The notes beneath the pieces were generated by a model, which saw only the letters and a program-made list of their open reading frames with translations, did no database searches and was not told the DNA's origin. Source: Aequorivita sublithincola DSM 14238 (GTDB lineage Bacteria; Bacteroidota; Bacteroidia; Flavobacteriales; Flavobacteriaceae). From it: DNA of 64,000 nucleotides. The position numbers and the translations under genes are program-made. This document shows, piece by piece, positions 16,943 through 25,364 of the stretch (the first letter of the stretch is position 1; every line of letters begins with the position of its first letter). The stretch lies in NCBI RefSeq assembly GCF_000265385.1, contig NC_018013.1, forward strand, positions 3,392,501 to 3,456,500, in the 5' to 3' direction.

Positions 16943-18367
16943 TTATAGCTGTTTAAGAATATTTGAGATGGATCTATTCCACTTAGAAAAGATTTCAATG
17001 GGCTCTGGATAAGCTTTAGTATTATACTCTTTGCTTTCTTCGCGCCAAGGTAGATAAATATGGTTATCATCAATATGTGAAAGTTCTGGAATCCAAGTCT
17101 GGATAAATTTTTTCGATTTATATTTTAAGCTTTGATGAATTGGGTTTGTGTACCAAATTTCATATGCCTGCATGTGCCAGTTTAACCAGTTGGCACTTAC
17201 ATCATAATCTATAAGCTTACTTTCAAAATAAGCAGCACCCCAGGTCCAATCTACTTTATAATCATGAACTAAAAAACTTGCGCAATTAACTCTACCTCTA
17301 TTACTTATATAGCCAGTTTTATTTAATTGGCGCATATGTGCATCAACGAACGGAATACCTGTAGTTCCCCAACACCACCTTTTAAATAAATCTATGTTGT
17401 TTTCGAATTCTATAGTTTTTTTTGAAAATCCTTTCGTTTTAAAAATTGAATTGCCAATACGCATTCCTTTGAAAGTGAAATAATCTCTCCAAACAAGTTC
17501 AAAAACTAACCACCAAGTACTCTGATTTTTCTTTACAATTTCTTCATAATGCTTTACTTGCTGATAGATAAATCTTGGACTTACGCATCCTAATGCCAAA
17601 TAGGGAGAAAATTTAGAGCTATAATCCATCCCTAAAGATTTATTTCTAGACCATCGATAGCCAGTTAATTGCTCTGTTTCGAACGTATAATAATGCAATC
17701 TATCTATACCTGCGCTTTCACCACCTGCAACGTAGGGATCAGCTTCCAAAATTTCCAATGAATTAAAACCTAAAATTTTAAATTCTGGAAACTCAGTTGA
17801 CTTAACCTCATCATAAGCATTTAAATTGGAAGGCTCTTTCAATGGCTCTCTAACTGTTGATTGATTTCCTGTAGGAATTCTGTAGGCTTTACTTGTTAGC
17901 GGAATTTTAGAAATTTCAAAAGGGATATCATCTTTATGATATAGCGTCTTACCCCAGAATGTAGTTAACGAGGCAGTACCGTCTATTAACTTTTCAACTT
18001 TTTTCATCATTTGCAGTTCTTCCCAGGCGTATTCTTCTTCAGCATAAATTTGTTTTACAGTATAATTGGTGACATAGCTTGCTATAATATCTTCAGGAAT
18101 ACCATATTCAATTATTAAATGACCACCTAATTCTTCCAATTTAATTTGTAAATCTTCTAAAGATTGTTTTAAAAAAATTGCTCTATTAGCATCTGCTTTT
18201 CTAAACCCTAAATTCAAAGACTTAAAAATTCTACTGTCAATACAGTAAAGATAAATGACTGGCAAATTACAAGCTATTGCATTACATAAGGCTTCATTAT
18301 CGTGTAGTCTTAAATCGTTTTTAAACCACATTAATGCGGTGGCTTTTTTTATTGCAACATCTTTCAT
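16943..18367 (-). CDS. DASH-type cryptochrome/photolyase
   Basis: 474 residues. The protein uses FAD and an antenna pigment to repair pyrimidine dimers, in DASH enzymes mainly in single-stranded DNA. The N-terminal photolyase domain opens with MWFKNDLRLHDNEAL and contains KADANRAIFLKQSLEDL. The FAD domain has the DASH-like FSPYLALGCVSPRFIY, TGIPFVDAHMRQLNKTGY, NRGRVNCASFLVHDY, VDWTWGAAYFESKLIDYDVS and ANWLNWHMQAY. Length fits. It shares an operon with the downstream membrane protein. Assignment to DASH rather than class I CPD photolyase rests on the RVNCASFL and DYDVSANW segments. Confidence 0.9.
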   Translation of the reverse strand: MKDVAIKKATALMWFKNDLRLHDNEALCNAIACNLPVIYLYCIDSRIFKSLNLGFRKADANRAIFLKQSLEDLQIKLEELGGHLIIEYGIPEDIIASYVTNYTVKQIYAEEEYAWEELQMMKKVEKLIDGTASLTTFWGKTLYHKDDIPFEISKIPLTSKAYRIPTGNQSTVREPLKEPSNLNAYDEVKSTEFPEFKILGFNSLEILEADPYVAGGESAGIDRLHYYTFETEQLTGYRWSRNKSLGMDYSSKFSPYLALGCVSPRFIYQQVKHYEEIVKKNQSTWWLVFELVWRDYFTFKGMRIGNSIFKTKGFSKKTIEFENNIDLFKRWCWGTTGIPFVDAHMRQLNKTGYISNRGRVNCASFLVHDYKVDWTWGAAYFESKLIDYDVSANWLNWHMQAYEIWYTNPIHQSLKYKSKKFIQTWIPELSHIDDNHIYLPWREESKEYNTKAYPEPIEIFSKWNRSISNILKQL

Positions 18368-18413
18368 GGATATGCTTTCAGTTTTATATGACGTATATCT
18401 TTATAGAAATCAT

Positions 18414-18938
18414 TTACCTTAAACGAACTCCTTTTAGCATTTTGTCCATTAATTTTTTATCAGAATTTGTGTGAAGTACTGAAACATCACCAGTAGATTC
18501 TAAAACTACTGCTCTCACTTCGTCAAAGTCTATCACATTTGCCTCTCTTAGTTTAGCGATTAGATTTTCTTCACTCAAATTTGTTTTATGAAGATTTTCA
18601 GTTAAAATGACACCGTCCTTCATTATTAGCATTGGCTTATTTGTGACAAGTTCTTCAAATGCTGGTACCTTCCTAATTAAGTACGTAAATAAGGATTGAA
18701 ATAGTACTATGCTCGCTAATGCAAAACCTCCTTTCAATATTGAGTTTGACGGATTTAGAATAATTGATGCTATAATGGATCCAATAGCTATGGTTGAAGC
18801 AAAATCGAAACTCGAAATTTTGGCAAAAGTTCGCAACCCAGAGATTCTTGTTATTAAAATAACTAATGCAAATATTGCAAGAACTGTTATAAAAACTTTT
18901 GCGATAATTGGTAATGATGCGTAAAGCCAATTTTCCAT
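18414..18938 (-). CDS. DUF421 (YetF-like) membrane protein
   Basis: 174 residues: three N-terminal membrane helices (VFITVLAIFALVILITRI, ASTIAIGSIIASIIL, GGFALASIVLFQSLFTYL) then a soluble YetF domain with KPMLIMKDGVILTENLHK and FDEVRAVVLESTGDVSVLH. The arginine-glycine motif after the first helix (RISGLRTFAKISSFDF) is typical. The function of the family is unsettled; Bacillus members are envelope proteins tied to spore and stress regulons. It lies 46 bases upstream of the photolyase gene. Confidence 0.88.
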   Translation of the reverse strand: MENWLYASLPIIAKVFITVLAIFALVILITRISGLRTFAKISSFDFASTIAIGSIIASIILNPSNSILKGGFALASIVLFQSLFTYLIRKVPAFEELVTNKPMLIMKDGVILTENLHKTNLSEENLIAKLREANVIDFDEVRAVVLESTGDVSVLHTNSDKKLMDKMLKGVRLR

Positions 18939-19004
18939 AATAAAATAATTAGGTAGTGTGATTATTGATTAAAAAATTAAAATTCAATTCTAAGATATAA
19001 AAAA

Positions 19005-19021
19005 GCCGTCTTAAAGACGGC
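19005..19021 (-). terminator. Intrinsic terminator of the YciF-like gene
   Basis: GCCGTCT and AGACGGC form a 7-bp GC-rich stem with a three-base loop. Read on the minus strand it is followed by six T residues, so it ends the transcript of the gene that stops at 19126. Confidence 0.8.
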
Positions 19022-19125
19022 CTTAATTTCAATTCATTTAAAGCGTACCTTAAATCCAAATAGTTGTATTAAAATGAATTCAAAATAAAAATCTTACTGA
19101 TAGTAAGAGGTTTAAGAGAATCATT

Positions 19126-19611
19126 TTATTTTTTCGCTTTTTTATTTAATCTATCTTCAGCCATATCATTCAATTTGTCATCGGCAGCATATTCTTCATC
19201 TAATGTAGCTTGTAGTAGGGTTACGATTTTATCATGACCTAATTCTTTTGCATAGCGTACGGCTGTTCCATAACCGGATATTTCATAATGTTCTACGCGT
19301 TGTGCTTCAGCTATTAAACCCGCATCACGCACTTCTTTGCTCGCGTCCTCCTCAATAAACCCTTCTGCTTCTTTAATTAGACCTTTCATTGCTTTGCAGG
19401 TTTCTCCGCCAGGCTTTATTCCTAATTCATCACAAACCTTTTCAAGGCGTTCTTTTTGCTTTTTTGTTTCCTCCAAATGATCCTCGAAAGCTTTTTTTAA
19501 TTTCTTATCGTTGGCCGCTTTTGCCATTTTAGGAAGTGCGTCTATAAGTTGGGTTTCTGCACTGTATAAATCTTTAATTTGATGTTCGAATAAATCTTCT
19601 AATTTTTTCAT
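19126..19611 (-). CDS. YciF/DUF892 ferritin-like stress protein
   Basis: 161 residues forming a four-helix bundle. Landmarks: LFEHQIKDLYSAETQLIDAL, a helix with HLEETKKQKERLEKVCDELG, CKAMKGLIKEAEGF, the metal-site-like AQRVEHYEISGYGTAVRYA, and ATLDEEYAADDKLNDMAE. The Glu and His residues of the ferritin-like di-metal site (E-Q-H-x2-E) are visible. Homologues are induced by osmotic and general stress. Monocistronic by its terminator and by the divergent regulator upstream. Confidence 0.92.
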   Translation of the reverse strand: MKKLEDLFEHQIKDLYSAETQLIDALPKMAKAANDKKLKKAFEDHLEETKKQKERLEKVCDELGIKPGGETCKAMKGLIKEAEGFIEEDASKEVRDAGLIAEAQRVEHYEISGYGTAVRYAKELGHDKIVTLLQATLDEEYAADDKLNDMAEDRLNKKAKK

Positions 19612-19684
19612 TTTTCGTTTAGTTTAAGTTAATAAGGCTAAATTTAGAAGTAAAGAATTCACCGTAAAAGAAATTTATAGCAAG

Positions 19685-19703
19685 CTTAACGAATAGCGTT
19701 AAG
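19685..19703. promoter_or_regulatory. Inverted repeat upstream of the YciF-like gene, possible operator
   Basis: CTTAACG and CGTTAAG are perfect arms separated by AATAG, about 75 bases before the DUF892 start and about 200 bases before the AraC-type gene. No T run follows, so a regulator site is more likely than a terminator. The binding protein is unknown. Confidence 0.35.
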
Positions 19704-19899
19704 AGCTTTTTAAAACGAATGCAAATACACTAATGAATTATGTTTTTCAACTATTAATTATAATTCGGAATATTGGTTTTTGGTAATAAAAAAGGGATTC
19801 TTTAACGCAAAACGCAAATTTAAATGAATTAGATATAACTTCTTTTGTGCCATATAAAACGCAATGATTATGGTAAATTTGAGAGAAAATTTTAGTTAG

Positions 19900-20916
19900 A
19901 TGATAATTCAAGTAAATTCACTTCCAGTTTTAGAAGTCATTAAAGATTTTGCAAAGGAATTCAATACAGAATACACCGTTGATATTTGCGAATTCACTGT
20001 GCAGATACCCAGTGACATTGGCTCAGGTACAATTAAGGCTTATCATTTAGATAATGGAATGGGTATTCTAGAATATAATTGTACTTTTTATATTGATGTA
20101 GAAATAAAATTTATAGTAAATGATGTTCATCCACTAAAATTTGTTTTTGTCACAAAAGGAAATTTAGAACATCAATTTGAAAATAATGACGAAGAACATT
20201 TTATTGAAGAATATCAAAGTGCAATAATTGCCAGCTCAGACAAATTTGGACATATCTTAAAGTTTAAAATGAATACTTCTGTTTCAAAATTTAGTGTGGA
20301 GATTAATAGAGAGATTTTTGATCTGGAGAAAGCTTTTGACAATCCAAAAGTAAACAACAAATTGTATACATTATTTAGTGATGTGGATGCAATAGATTCT
20401 TTTTATTATAAAGGAGATTATAGTTTATCCATTGCAGATATTTTCAGCAATTTAAAAACTTATGCGGATTTTGAAGGAGATAGATTGGTTTATAAAATTT
20501 ATATGGAAAGTATTGCCTATCAAACTTTAGTTTTCCATTTATCACAATATTTGGATGACCAAAATGGTAATAATACCCAACAGATTTTAAGAAAAAAAGA
20601 ATTTGAACAACTCAAAGAAGGGGTTACATATATAGTTAAAAATCTTGATGACTATGGAGGCATTGATGAATTATCTAAAGCAACTGGCCTTAATCCAATA
20701 AAATTACAAAAAGGATTTAAGCATTTGTTCAATTCAACTATAAACCAATATGTCCAAGAGAAACGCCTTGAGAAAGCTCGCGATTTATTACTAAACAGCG
20801 AATTATCAATTAATGAAATTGTTTCTTCCATAGGTTTAAAAAGTGCAAGTTATTTTAGCCGAATTTTTAAAGAGAAATATGGAATTCAGCCTTCGCATTT
20901 TAATAAAAGTATTTAA
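19900..20916 (+). CDS. AraC/XylS family transcriptional regulator
   Basis: 338 residues. The C-terminal 100 residues hold both helix-turn-helix motifs: first GIDELSKATGLNPIKLQKGF, then LSINEIVSSIGLKSASYFSR followed by IFKEKYGIQPSHF, the canonical family ending. The N-terminal 220 residues, including FVTKGNLEHQFEN and a beta-rich segment, would be the ligand or dimerisation part, resembling PchR-like regulators. It is divergent from the YciF-like gene, a natural target. The ligand is not predictable. Confidence 0.88.
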   Translation: MIIQVNSLPVLEVIKDFAKEFNTEYTVDICEFTVQIPSDIGSGTIKAYHLDNGMGILEYNCTFYIDVEIKFIVNDVHPLKFVFVTKGNLEHQFENNDEEHFIEEYQSAIIASSDKFGHILKFKMNTSVSKFSVEINREIFDLEKAFDNPKVNNKLYTLFSDVDAIDSFYYKGDYSLSIADIFSNLKTYADFEGDRLVYKIYMESIAYQTLVFHLSQYLDDQNGNNTQQILRKKEFEQLKEGVTYIVKNLDDYGGIDELSKATGLNPIKLQKGFKHLFNSTINQYVQEKRLEKARDLLLNSELSINEIVSSIGLKSASYFSRIFKEKYGIQPSHFNKSI

Positions 20917-21231
20917 ATAACTACATTTTTTTTAAGCTTTCTGAATGGATGAAGATTTTTCGAATTTAAAATGCTTCTCTAAATTTTTAGTGATTTTATT
21001 TCAACATTTTGACATTTAACAATTCAAATTCTCCAAATTATTAAAAATCCTTTTATTGTAAAATTCAATTAGAATAGTACTTATCCACTTGTTCGTAGTT
21101 CAATTACTTTTACTTTAACAATAACTTCACAATAAAATTTAAACATTCCTTAAAGCTGAACCTATCAACCATTCTTAGTTTTAATTTTAAGAAAATTATT
21201 AATTTAACCTTAATACAAAAATCTAAATATT
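20917..21231. other. Intergenic region, no gene seen
   Basis: 315 AT-rich bases between the AraC gene and the PA2169-like gene. I see no frame of note, no strong hairpin and no clear TTG/TAnnTTTG promoter pair; it presumably carries the promoter of the downstream gene. Confidence 0.5.
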
Positions 21232-21687
21232 ATGAAATCGTCAGAAGAAATTTCAAAGAAAATAAATTTATTAATTGAAAAAAATAATGATGCTTATAAA
21301 GGCTTTAAAAAAGCTTCAGAAAATGCAGAAAGCACACATTTGCGCGATTATTTGTTGCAGCAAGCGAGTGAGCGACAATCTTTTGCACATAAATTATCAG
21401 GAAATTTAAAAGCTTATAATCCGGACTTTAAAATTGATACCGATGGTAGCGCAACTGGTTCTGTTCATAGAGCCTGGATTGATATTAAGGCTACGCTTTC
21501 TTTAGATGATGACGAATCAATTTTGGAAGAATGTATTCGTGGAGATAAAGCGAGTGTAGAAGAGTACAGAGAGTTTTTAACAGATTATCCAACTGCTGCG
21601 TCAGAAATAAGCCACACTATTAAAGAACAGTTACACAATATTCAATCTACTTTAGACAGAGTAAAAAGATTGGAAGATATTCATTAA
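21232..21687 (+). CDS. PA2169/DUF2383 four-helix-bundle protein
   Basis: 151 residues. The family is a ferritin-like four-helix bundle of unknown reaction. Markers: INLLIEKNNDAYKGFKKASE, LRDYLLQQASERQSFAHKL, the conserved TGSVHRAWIDIKATLSLDD, the CIRGDKASVEEYREFL helix with Glu residues suited to a metal site, and a final helix starting ISHTIKEQL. Frequently found with YciF-type genes in stress loci, as here. Confidence 0.9.
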   Translation: MKSSEEISKKINLLIEKNNDAYKGFKKASENAESTHLRDYLLQQASERQSFAHKLSGNLKAYNPDFKIDTDGSATGSVHRAWIDIKATLSLDDDESILEECIRGDKASVEEYREFLTDYPTAASEISHTIKEQLHNIQSTLDRVKRLEDIH

Positions 21688-21747
21688 AATTATTTAAAGC
21701 CAAGTCAAAGGTTGAATTGGCAATTTCACTAATATAAATTCAAAATT

Positions 21748-21897
21748 ATGAGTAAGCAAGATTCAGAAAATAATAATCCAGCTAAAACAAGCACAAAACA
21801 TCCTACTGGAAGTACCAGTGTGCATAGTGAAAAGGATAATTCTACTGAAGATGGTTTTAAACCAAATGCTAGTAGGAACAAAAAGGAAGAAGAATAG
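21748..21897 (+). CDS. Tiny polar protein (49 residues)
   Basis: The frame is entirely polar (MSKQDSENNNPAKTSTK... ending RNKKEEE), 60 bases after the PA2169-like gene and probably in its transcript. It resembles in composition and ending the 44-residue protein at 15912. No family is recognised. It is the last gene before the left repeat of the island. Confidence 0.5.
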   Translation: MSKQDSENNNPAKTSTKHPTGSTSVHSEKDNSTEDGFKPNASRNKKEEE

Positions 21898-21922
21898 AAT
21901 ATTATACTAACAATTTACAAAA

Positions 21923-21942
21923 GGTGCGCAATTCGGTGCGTA
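21923..21942 (+). repeat. GGTGCG double motif, left copy
   Basis: GGTGCGCAATTCGGTGCGTA: two copies of GGTGCGYA spaced by ATTC, 53 bases before the left 22-bp repeat. The same arrangement occurs at 48222. Short spaced direct repeats next to a core site are what integrase arm-binding sites look like. Confidence 0.6.
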
Positions 21943-21994
21943 TAAAAAACTGCCAACTTGTTAGGTCTTATTAACACTATCTTTCTAAGAAAAT

Positions 21995-22016
21995 GGTTAG
22001 TTCCTCTTTCTCCGCT
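21995..22016 (+). repeat. 22-bp direct repeat, tRNA-Ser 3'-end-like, left copy (putative att core)
   Basis: The 22 bases begin GGTTAGTTCC and end TTTCTCCGCT; they are identical to 48293-48314. CTTTCTCCGC followed directly by a terminator resembles the acceptor end of bacterial tRNA-Ser genes, a common integrase target. The matching 5' part of a tRNA is absent upstream, so this would be a displaced 3' fragment. Confidence 0.7.
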
Positions 22017-22049
22017 AAAACCCTGTTAGTCAATGACTTACGGGGTTTT
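22017..22049 (+). terminator. Terminator after the left repeat
   Basis: AAAACCC and GGGTTTT close a long imperfect stem (inner arms TGTTAGTCA/TGACTTACG) followed by a T run. Its direct junction with the repeat is what follows a tRNA gene, and the right copy has a matching arrangement. Confidence 0.85.
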
Positions 22050-22127
22050 TTATATTTTTTTTAATTCAATATGAAAAAGAGAATAATTGTTAATCTTCTT
22101 CGCTGAGAGATTATAAATTCTCAAGAT

Positions 22128-22156
22128 AACTTGCTAAACATAGTATTTAGCAAGTT
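22128..22156. terminator. Intrinsic terminator hairpin
   Basis: AACTTGCTAAA and TTTAGCAAGTT form a perfect 11-bp stem with a seven-base loop and a T run on the plus strand. It lies just downstream of the AbiEii remnant (minus strand). An 11-codon frame (22071) and a small GAGA/TCTC hairpin precede it. Confidence 0.75.
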
Positions 22157-22174
22157 TTTTCATTTTCTTCGATA

Positions 22175-22270
22175 TCAATTAATTTCATCTAATATTTCGG
22201 CGATTCCAAAGTGTTGTGCAGTTGCGACAATTGCGCCTTCGAAGGCATTTTTATAGTGGTGTAATTTCAT
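22175..22270 (-). pseudogene. AbiEii-type nucleotidyltransferase toxin, N-terminal fragment
   Basis: A 31-codon frame starting MKLHHYKNAFEGAIVATAQ and continuing HFGIAEI matches the very start of AbiEii/AbiGii toxins as I know them, then runs into LDEIN and a stop. The nucleotidyltransferase core (GGT/DxD) is gone. It sits directly downstream of the antitoxin gene as in intact systems, so a deletion removed the rest of the toxin. Confidence 0.7.
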
Positions 22271-22334
22271 TAGACAATGTTCCAGTTTGAGATAGTAGGT
22301 AATGTTTTTTCGGAAATTCCGAATTCATAGCTAC

Positions 22335-22439
22335 TTAAATAATTAATAGATTTTTAAGTGATTCGCTCAATTCGTCAAGTGAAAGTACTTCAAAAATTGC
22401 GCCCAATAAAGCTATAACTTTTGGGGTGTAGGCTTTTGC
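22335..22439 (-). pseudogene. C-terminal tail of the antitoxin, cut off by an in-frame TAG
   Basis: Directly after the TAG that ends the AbiEi-like gene, the same frame continues for 34 codons (AKAYTPKVIALLGAIFEVLS ... KNLLII) before TAA. YTPxxxALLGAI is the usual ending of this antitoxin family, so the stop is a single-base nonsense change rather than the natural end. Confidence 0.72.
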
Positions 22440-22994
22440 CTAAGCAGTTAGTTTATATTTATCTATATTGGAAAGGTTTTCAATCTTTTCCTTTAGAAAA
22501 TCAACACCTCTTTTTTTATCCATATCTGGAATGTTCTTAAAATCCTTCATTACATCCAATAGCTGTAATAATGGCACATTCTTTCTTGTAACGGGCACGT
22601 AACTCTTGGCAGGTTTTATAATTAGGTTTCCAATTTTTGTCTTTATCTCTTTATCCCTACTTGCTAATCTCACAACTTTTGGAACTTGCGTAGTTAGTCC
22701 AAATTGATTGTATAATCGAACACCAGTTATATATGCAATTTGTTTATTGCTCTCAAAGAGATACTTTTTAAGCAATTCATCTTCTCTTGGTTTTAGTTCT
22801 CCAAAAGGTGCTTGCTTGGGTTTATAGTACATTCCATTTTTATACCTCTTGATTACTCCATTAGCAACCATCCTACTTAAAGCCTTCGCAGCAGCAGAAA
22901 ATTCACTTTGAGGAAGAGCAAGAGTATCGTATGTAAATACTTCTCCAGTATCTATACGAGCGACTTTGGTTTTTATGGATGTTGTTATATTCAT
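22440..22994 (-). CDS. AbiEi/DUF6088-type antitoxin, amber-truncated
   Basis: 184 residues up to TAG. The family pairs with AbiEii nucleotidyltransferase toxins and usually also represses its own operon through the N-terminal winged helix, here IDTGEVFTYDTLALPQSEF followed by LSRMVANGVIKRYKNGMYY. Later family segments are KPREDELLKKYLFE, IAYITGVRLYNQFGLTTQ and KPAKSYVPVTRKNVPLLQLL. The frame resumes past the stop, so the original protein had about 219 residues. DNA binding may survive. Promoter at 23008-23037 is excellent, suggesting it is still transcribed. Confidence 0.82.
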   Translation of the reverse strand: MNITTSIKTKVARIDTGEVFTYDTLALPQSEFSAAAKALSRMVANGVIKRYKNGMYYKPKQAPFGELKPREDELLKKYLFESNKQIAYITGVRLYNQFGLTTQVPKVVRLASRDKEIKTKIGNLIIKPAKSYVPVTRKNVPLLQLLDVMKDFKNIPDMDKKRGVDFLKEKIENLSNIDKYKLTA

Positions 22995-23007
22995 AATTCA
23001 AGTAGTA

Positions 23008-23037
23008 CAAAGATATTTTTTAAGATAAATTTGTCAA
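23008..23037 (-). promoter_or_regulatory. Bacteroidota-type promoter of the antitoxin gene
   Basis: On the minus strand TTG (-33 element, plus coordinates 23035-23037) is followed after exactly 19 bases by TATCTTTG (23008-23015), the TAnnTTTG -7 consensus. The ATG lies 13 bases further, giving a very short leader. Confidence 0.8.
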
Positions 23038-23275
23038 GTTTTTTCCATTGTTTACTTGACTATTATTTATGGTGTCTATTCCAGCAATAGCTATAGCATC
23101 TATAAGAGCATTAATTCACCAACAGTTTCTCTTTCTATCTATATTTAAGAATAAAAAAATCTAGTGTCGTCTTTATTTGATATTAGAATCTATTTTGTTT
23201 GTCCTTCTCAACTTGTTCTATATTCTTATATTATATTGGGTACTGTCATTGTTATCTGCCTGGGTTATTAGGAAT

Positions 23276-23416
23276 TCAATAGTACTTTTCTTTTATTATA
23301 TCGGCTTCTTTATCTGTAGGCTGTAAAGCCCAATATTTTGGTTTGAATACCTCAGTCGCAAAATAAAACTTGTAAGTAAAAAGCCACAGATCATCACTAA
23401 AAACAATTATGTCCAT
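23276..23416 (-). CDS. Short unidentified frame, possible gene remnant
   Basis: 46 codons in the otherwise empty 22995-23679 gap: MDIIVFSDDLWLFTYKFYFA then TEVFKPKYWALQPTDKEADI. Amino-acid use looks protein-like, aromatic and charged in alternation, but I recognise no family, and there is no clear promoter. It may be the tail of a lost gene. The rest of the gap holds only the antitoxin promoter and featureless AT-rich sequence. Confidence 0.3.
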   Translation of the reverse strand: MDIIVFSDDLWLFTYKFYFATEVFKPKYWALQPTDKEADIIKEKYY

Positions 23417-23679
23417 AATTCAATCTTAAATCAAAACAACATAGGATGATCCCAGAGCAAAGCAAAAGACTCAATTTCAATTTCCTCCCACTCCCCAATC
23501 CATTATAACCTCTTCATCAAAATTATAACAAACAGATTCCAGTCAATTTTTAAGAACATTTTTAAGCCCCGAAAAAAAAATTAAAAAAATTGACGAAAAC
23601 TGTGATAATTTTTAATGCTATGCGAATAATAGAGTAAACAGTATTCATTTAAAAAACAAAACCCATAAAAAGCAATATT

Positions 23680-24273
23680 ATGAAAACCCAAAAAAATCAT
23701 TCAACCATGACAAGCATTATTCATTTTTCATTTCTGTTCGCAATGTTAATAATATCCTCCTGCAAAGAAAATACAATGTCTGCACAGGGTAATCCTTTAG
23801 AAAAATCTACTGCTAAAGCGCCAAATGTTGATTTACAAACCGCCGTTCTGACTGATAATATTCAAGCAATAAAAGAACATATTTCGGCTGGTTCCAATCT
23901 AAATGAAAAAGAACAGTTTGGTGGTTCAACTCCATTAATTACTGCTTCAGTATTCGGGAAAACACAAATTGCGGAACTTTTAATTAACGCTGGAGCAGAT
24001 ATTAATATTCAAAATAATGATGGCTCAACAGCTCTTATAACAGCGGCATTTTTCTGCAGACCAGAAATTGTAAAGATGCTTTTGAAAAAGAACGCAAATA
24101 AGACTTTAAAAAACAATTATGGGCAAACTGCATACGAGTCTGTAGCTGGTTCATTTGATAGTGTAAAGGGCGCTTACGAAGGTTTGGGTGCTATGCTTGA
24201 GCCTATGGGGTTGAAGCTGGACCATGCTTATTTAAAAAAGACAAGACCGGAAATAGCAAAAATGCTAAAATAA
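23680..24273 (+). CDS. Ankyrin-repeat lipoprotein
   Basis: 197 residues. The signal peptide SIIHFSFLFAMLIISSC ends in a lipobox with Cys at about residue 25, so the protein is probably membrane-anchored in the periplasm. Ankyrin repeats follow: TAVLTDNIQAIKEHISAGSN, then FGGSTPLITASVFGKTQIAE with LLINAGADINIQNNDG, then STALITAAFFCRPEIVKMLL with NNYGQTAYE. These would bind a partner protein. The acyltransferase gene follows after 24 bases, so they may be co-expressed. First plus-strand cargo gene of the island. Confidence 0.85.
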   Translation: MKTQKNHSTMTSIIHFSFLFAMLIISSCKENTMSAQGNPLEKSTAKAPNVDLQTAVLTDNIQAIKEHISAGSNLNEKEQFGGSTPLITASVFGKTQIAELLINAGADINIQNNDGSTALITAAFFCRPEIVKMLLKKNANKTLKNNYGQTAYESVAGSFDSVKGAYEGLGAMLEPMGLKLDHAYLKKTRPEIAKMLK

Positions 24274-24297
24274 ATCAGTCAACCGTCCAATTCTACA

Positions 24298-25353
24298 ATG
24301 ATGCCAGCAGCTATAAGAAGATACGATATTGATTGGTTACGTGTAATTGCTATTGGGCTGTTACTATTATATCACGTAAGCATCGGTTTCCAAAAATGGG
24401 GAACAATGATTGGATTCATTACAAATGGCGAGTCGTGGGATTCATTATGGCCACCAATGACAATGCTTAACGTATGGAGAATACCAATACTGTTTTTTGT
24501 GTCTGGAATGGGCGTTTATTTCGCAATCAGAAAAAGAAATTGGAAACAACTGCTTAAAGAACGCACCGTCAGAATCCTAATCCCCTATATTTTTGGAATT
24601 TTAACAATCGTTCCACTGCAGTTTTTAGTTGTACAGAAGTATTACAATTTCGAGTTAAGCTATAATGCAATCCCCGCCCATTTATGGTTTCTTGGAAATA
24701 TATTCGCTTACGTAGTTCTCCTTTTACCTCTGTTTTATTATCTAAAGATAAATGAAGAAAAAAGGGTCGTTACCCTGATAAAAAAAGCGTTTAGCAGTCC
24801 TTTCGGGTTATTACTGGTTATTGCAGCATTCATTGTTGAAGCGTTGTTGGCAAACCCTACCATTTACGAAATGTACGCAATGACTTGGCACGGTTTTTTT
24901 CTTGGACTTATAGCCTTCTTTTTTGGTTTCTGCTTTGTGTTGAGTGGAGCTTCCTTTTGGAATATGATTCTTAAATGGCGATGGCTATTTTTGAGTCTTG
25001 CTATCTTACTTTATGCCTATCGTTTATACGAAATGAGAGTGTCGGATTTTCAAATAGCCATTGAATCTAATCTATGGATATTTACAGTTTTTGCGTTTGT
25101 TTATAAATACTTGAATCATCCAAGCAGAATTTTAAGTTATTTAAGTCAAGCCGCGTATCCAGTTTATATCGTGCATATGTTGTTTTTGTTCTTGGCCTCT
25201 TTTTTTATTTTTCCATTATCTATTCCAGTCCAGTTAAAATTCTTGATTGTTCTGTTGTTTACGTTTATTGGAAGTTTCGCTTTCTATGAATTTATTATCA
25301 GAAGAGTAAAATTTATTAGACCGTTATTCGGTTTAAAAATTAATAAACCTTGA
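24298..25353 (+). CDS. Acyltransferase 3 family integral membrane protein
   Basis: 351 residues with about ten membrane helices. The hallmark start RRYDIDWLRVIAIGLLLLYH contains the family Arg/His pair, followed by WRIPILFFVSGMGVYFAIRK and the arginine-rich RTVRILIPYIFG. Members transfer acetyl or other acyl groups onto sugars of cell-surface polymers using cytoplasmic acyl-CoA. The acceptor is unknown. It is followed 11 bases later by the barrel-like gene, so a surface-modification operon with its neighbours is possible. Confidence 0.87.
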   Translation: MMPAAIRRYDIDWLRVIAIGLLLLYHVSIGFQKWGTMIGFITNGESWDSLWPPMTMLNVWRIPILFFVSGMGVYFAIRKRNWKQLLKERTVRILIPYIFGILTIVPLQFLVVQKYYNFELSYNAIPAHLWFLGNIFAYVVLLLPLFYYLKINEEKRVVTLIKKAFSSPFGLLLVIAAFIVEALLANPTIYEMYAMTWHGFFLGLIAFFFGFCFVLSGASFWNMILKWRWLFLSLAILLYAYRLYEMRVSDFQIAIESNLWIFTVFAFVYKYLNHPSRILSYLSQAAYPVYIVHMLFLFLASFFIFPLSIPVQLKFLIVLLFTFIGSFAFYEFIIRRVKFIRPLFGLKINKP

Positions 25354-25364
25354 TGTTTTAAGAA

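Noticed and set aside
21995..22016. Complete tRNA-Ser gene at either repeat
   Set aside because: Only the 3'-end-like sequence is present; no acceptor 5' arm, D-arm or anticodon stem can be found upstream of either copy.
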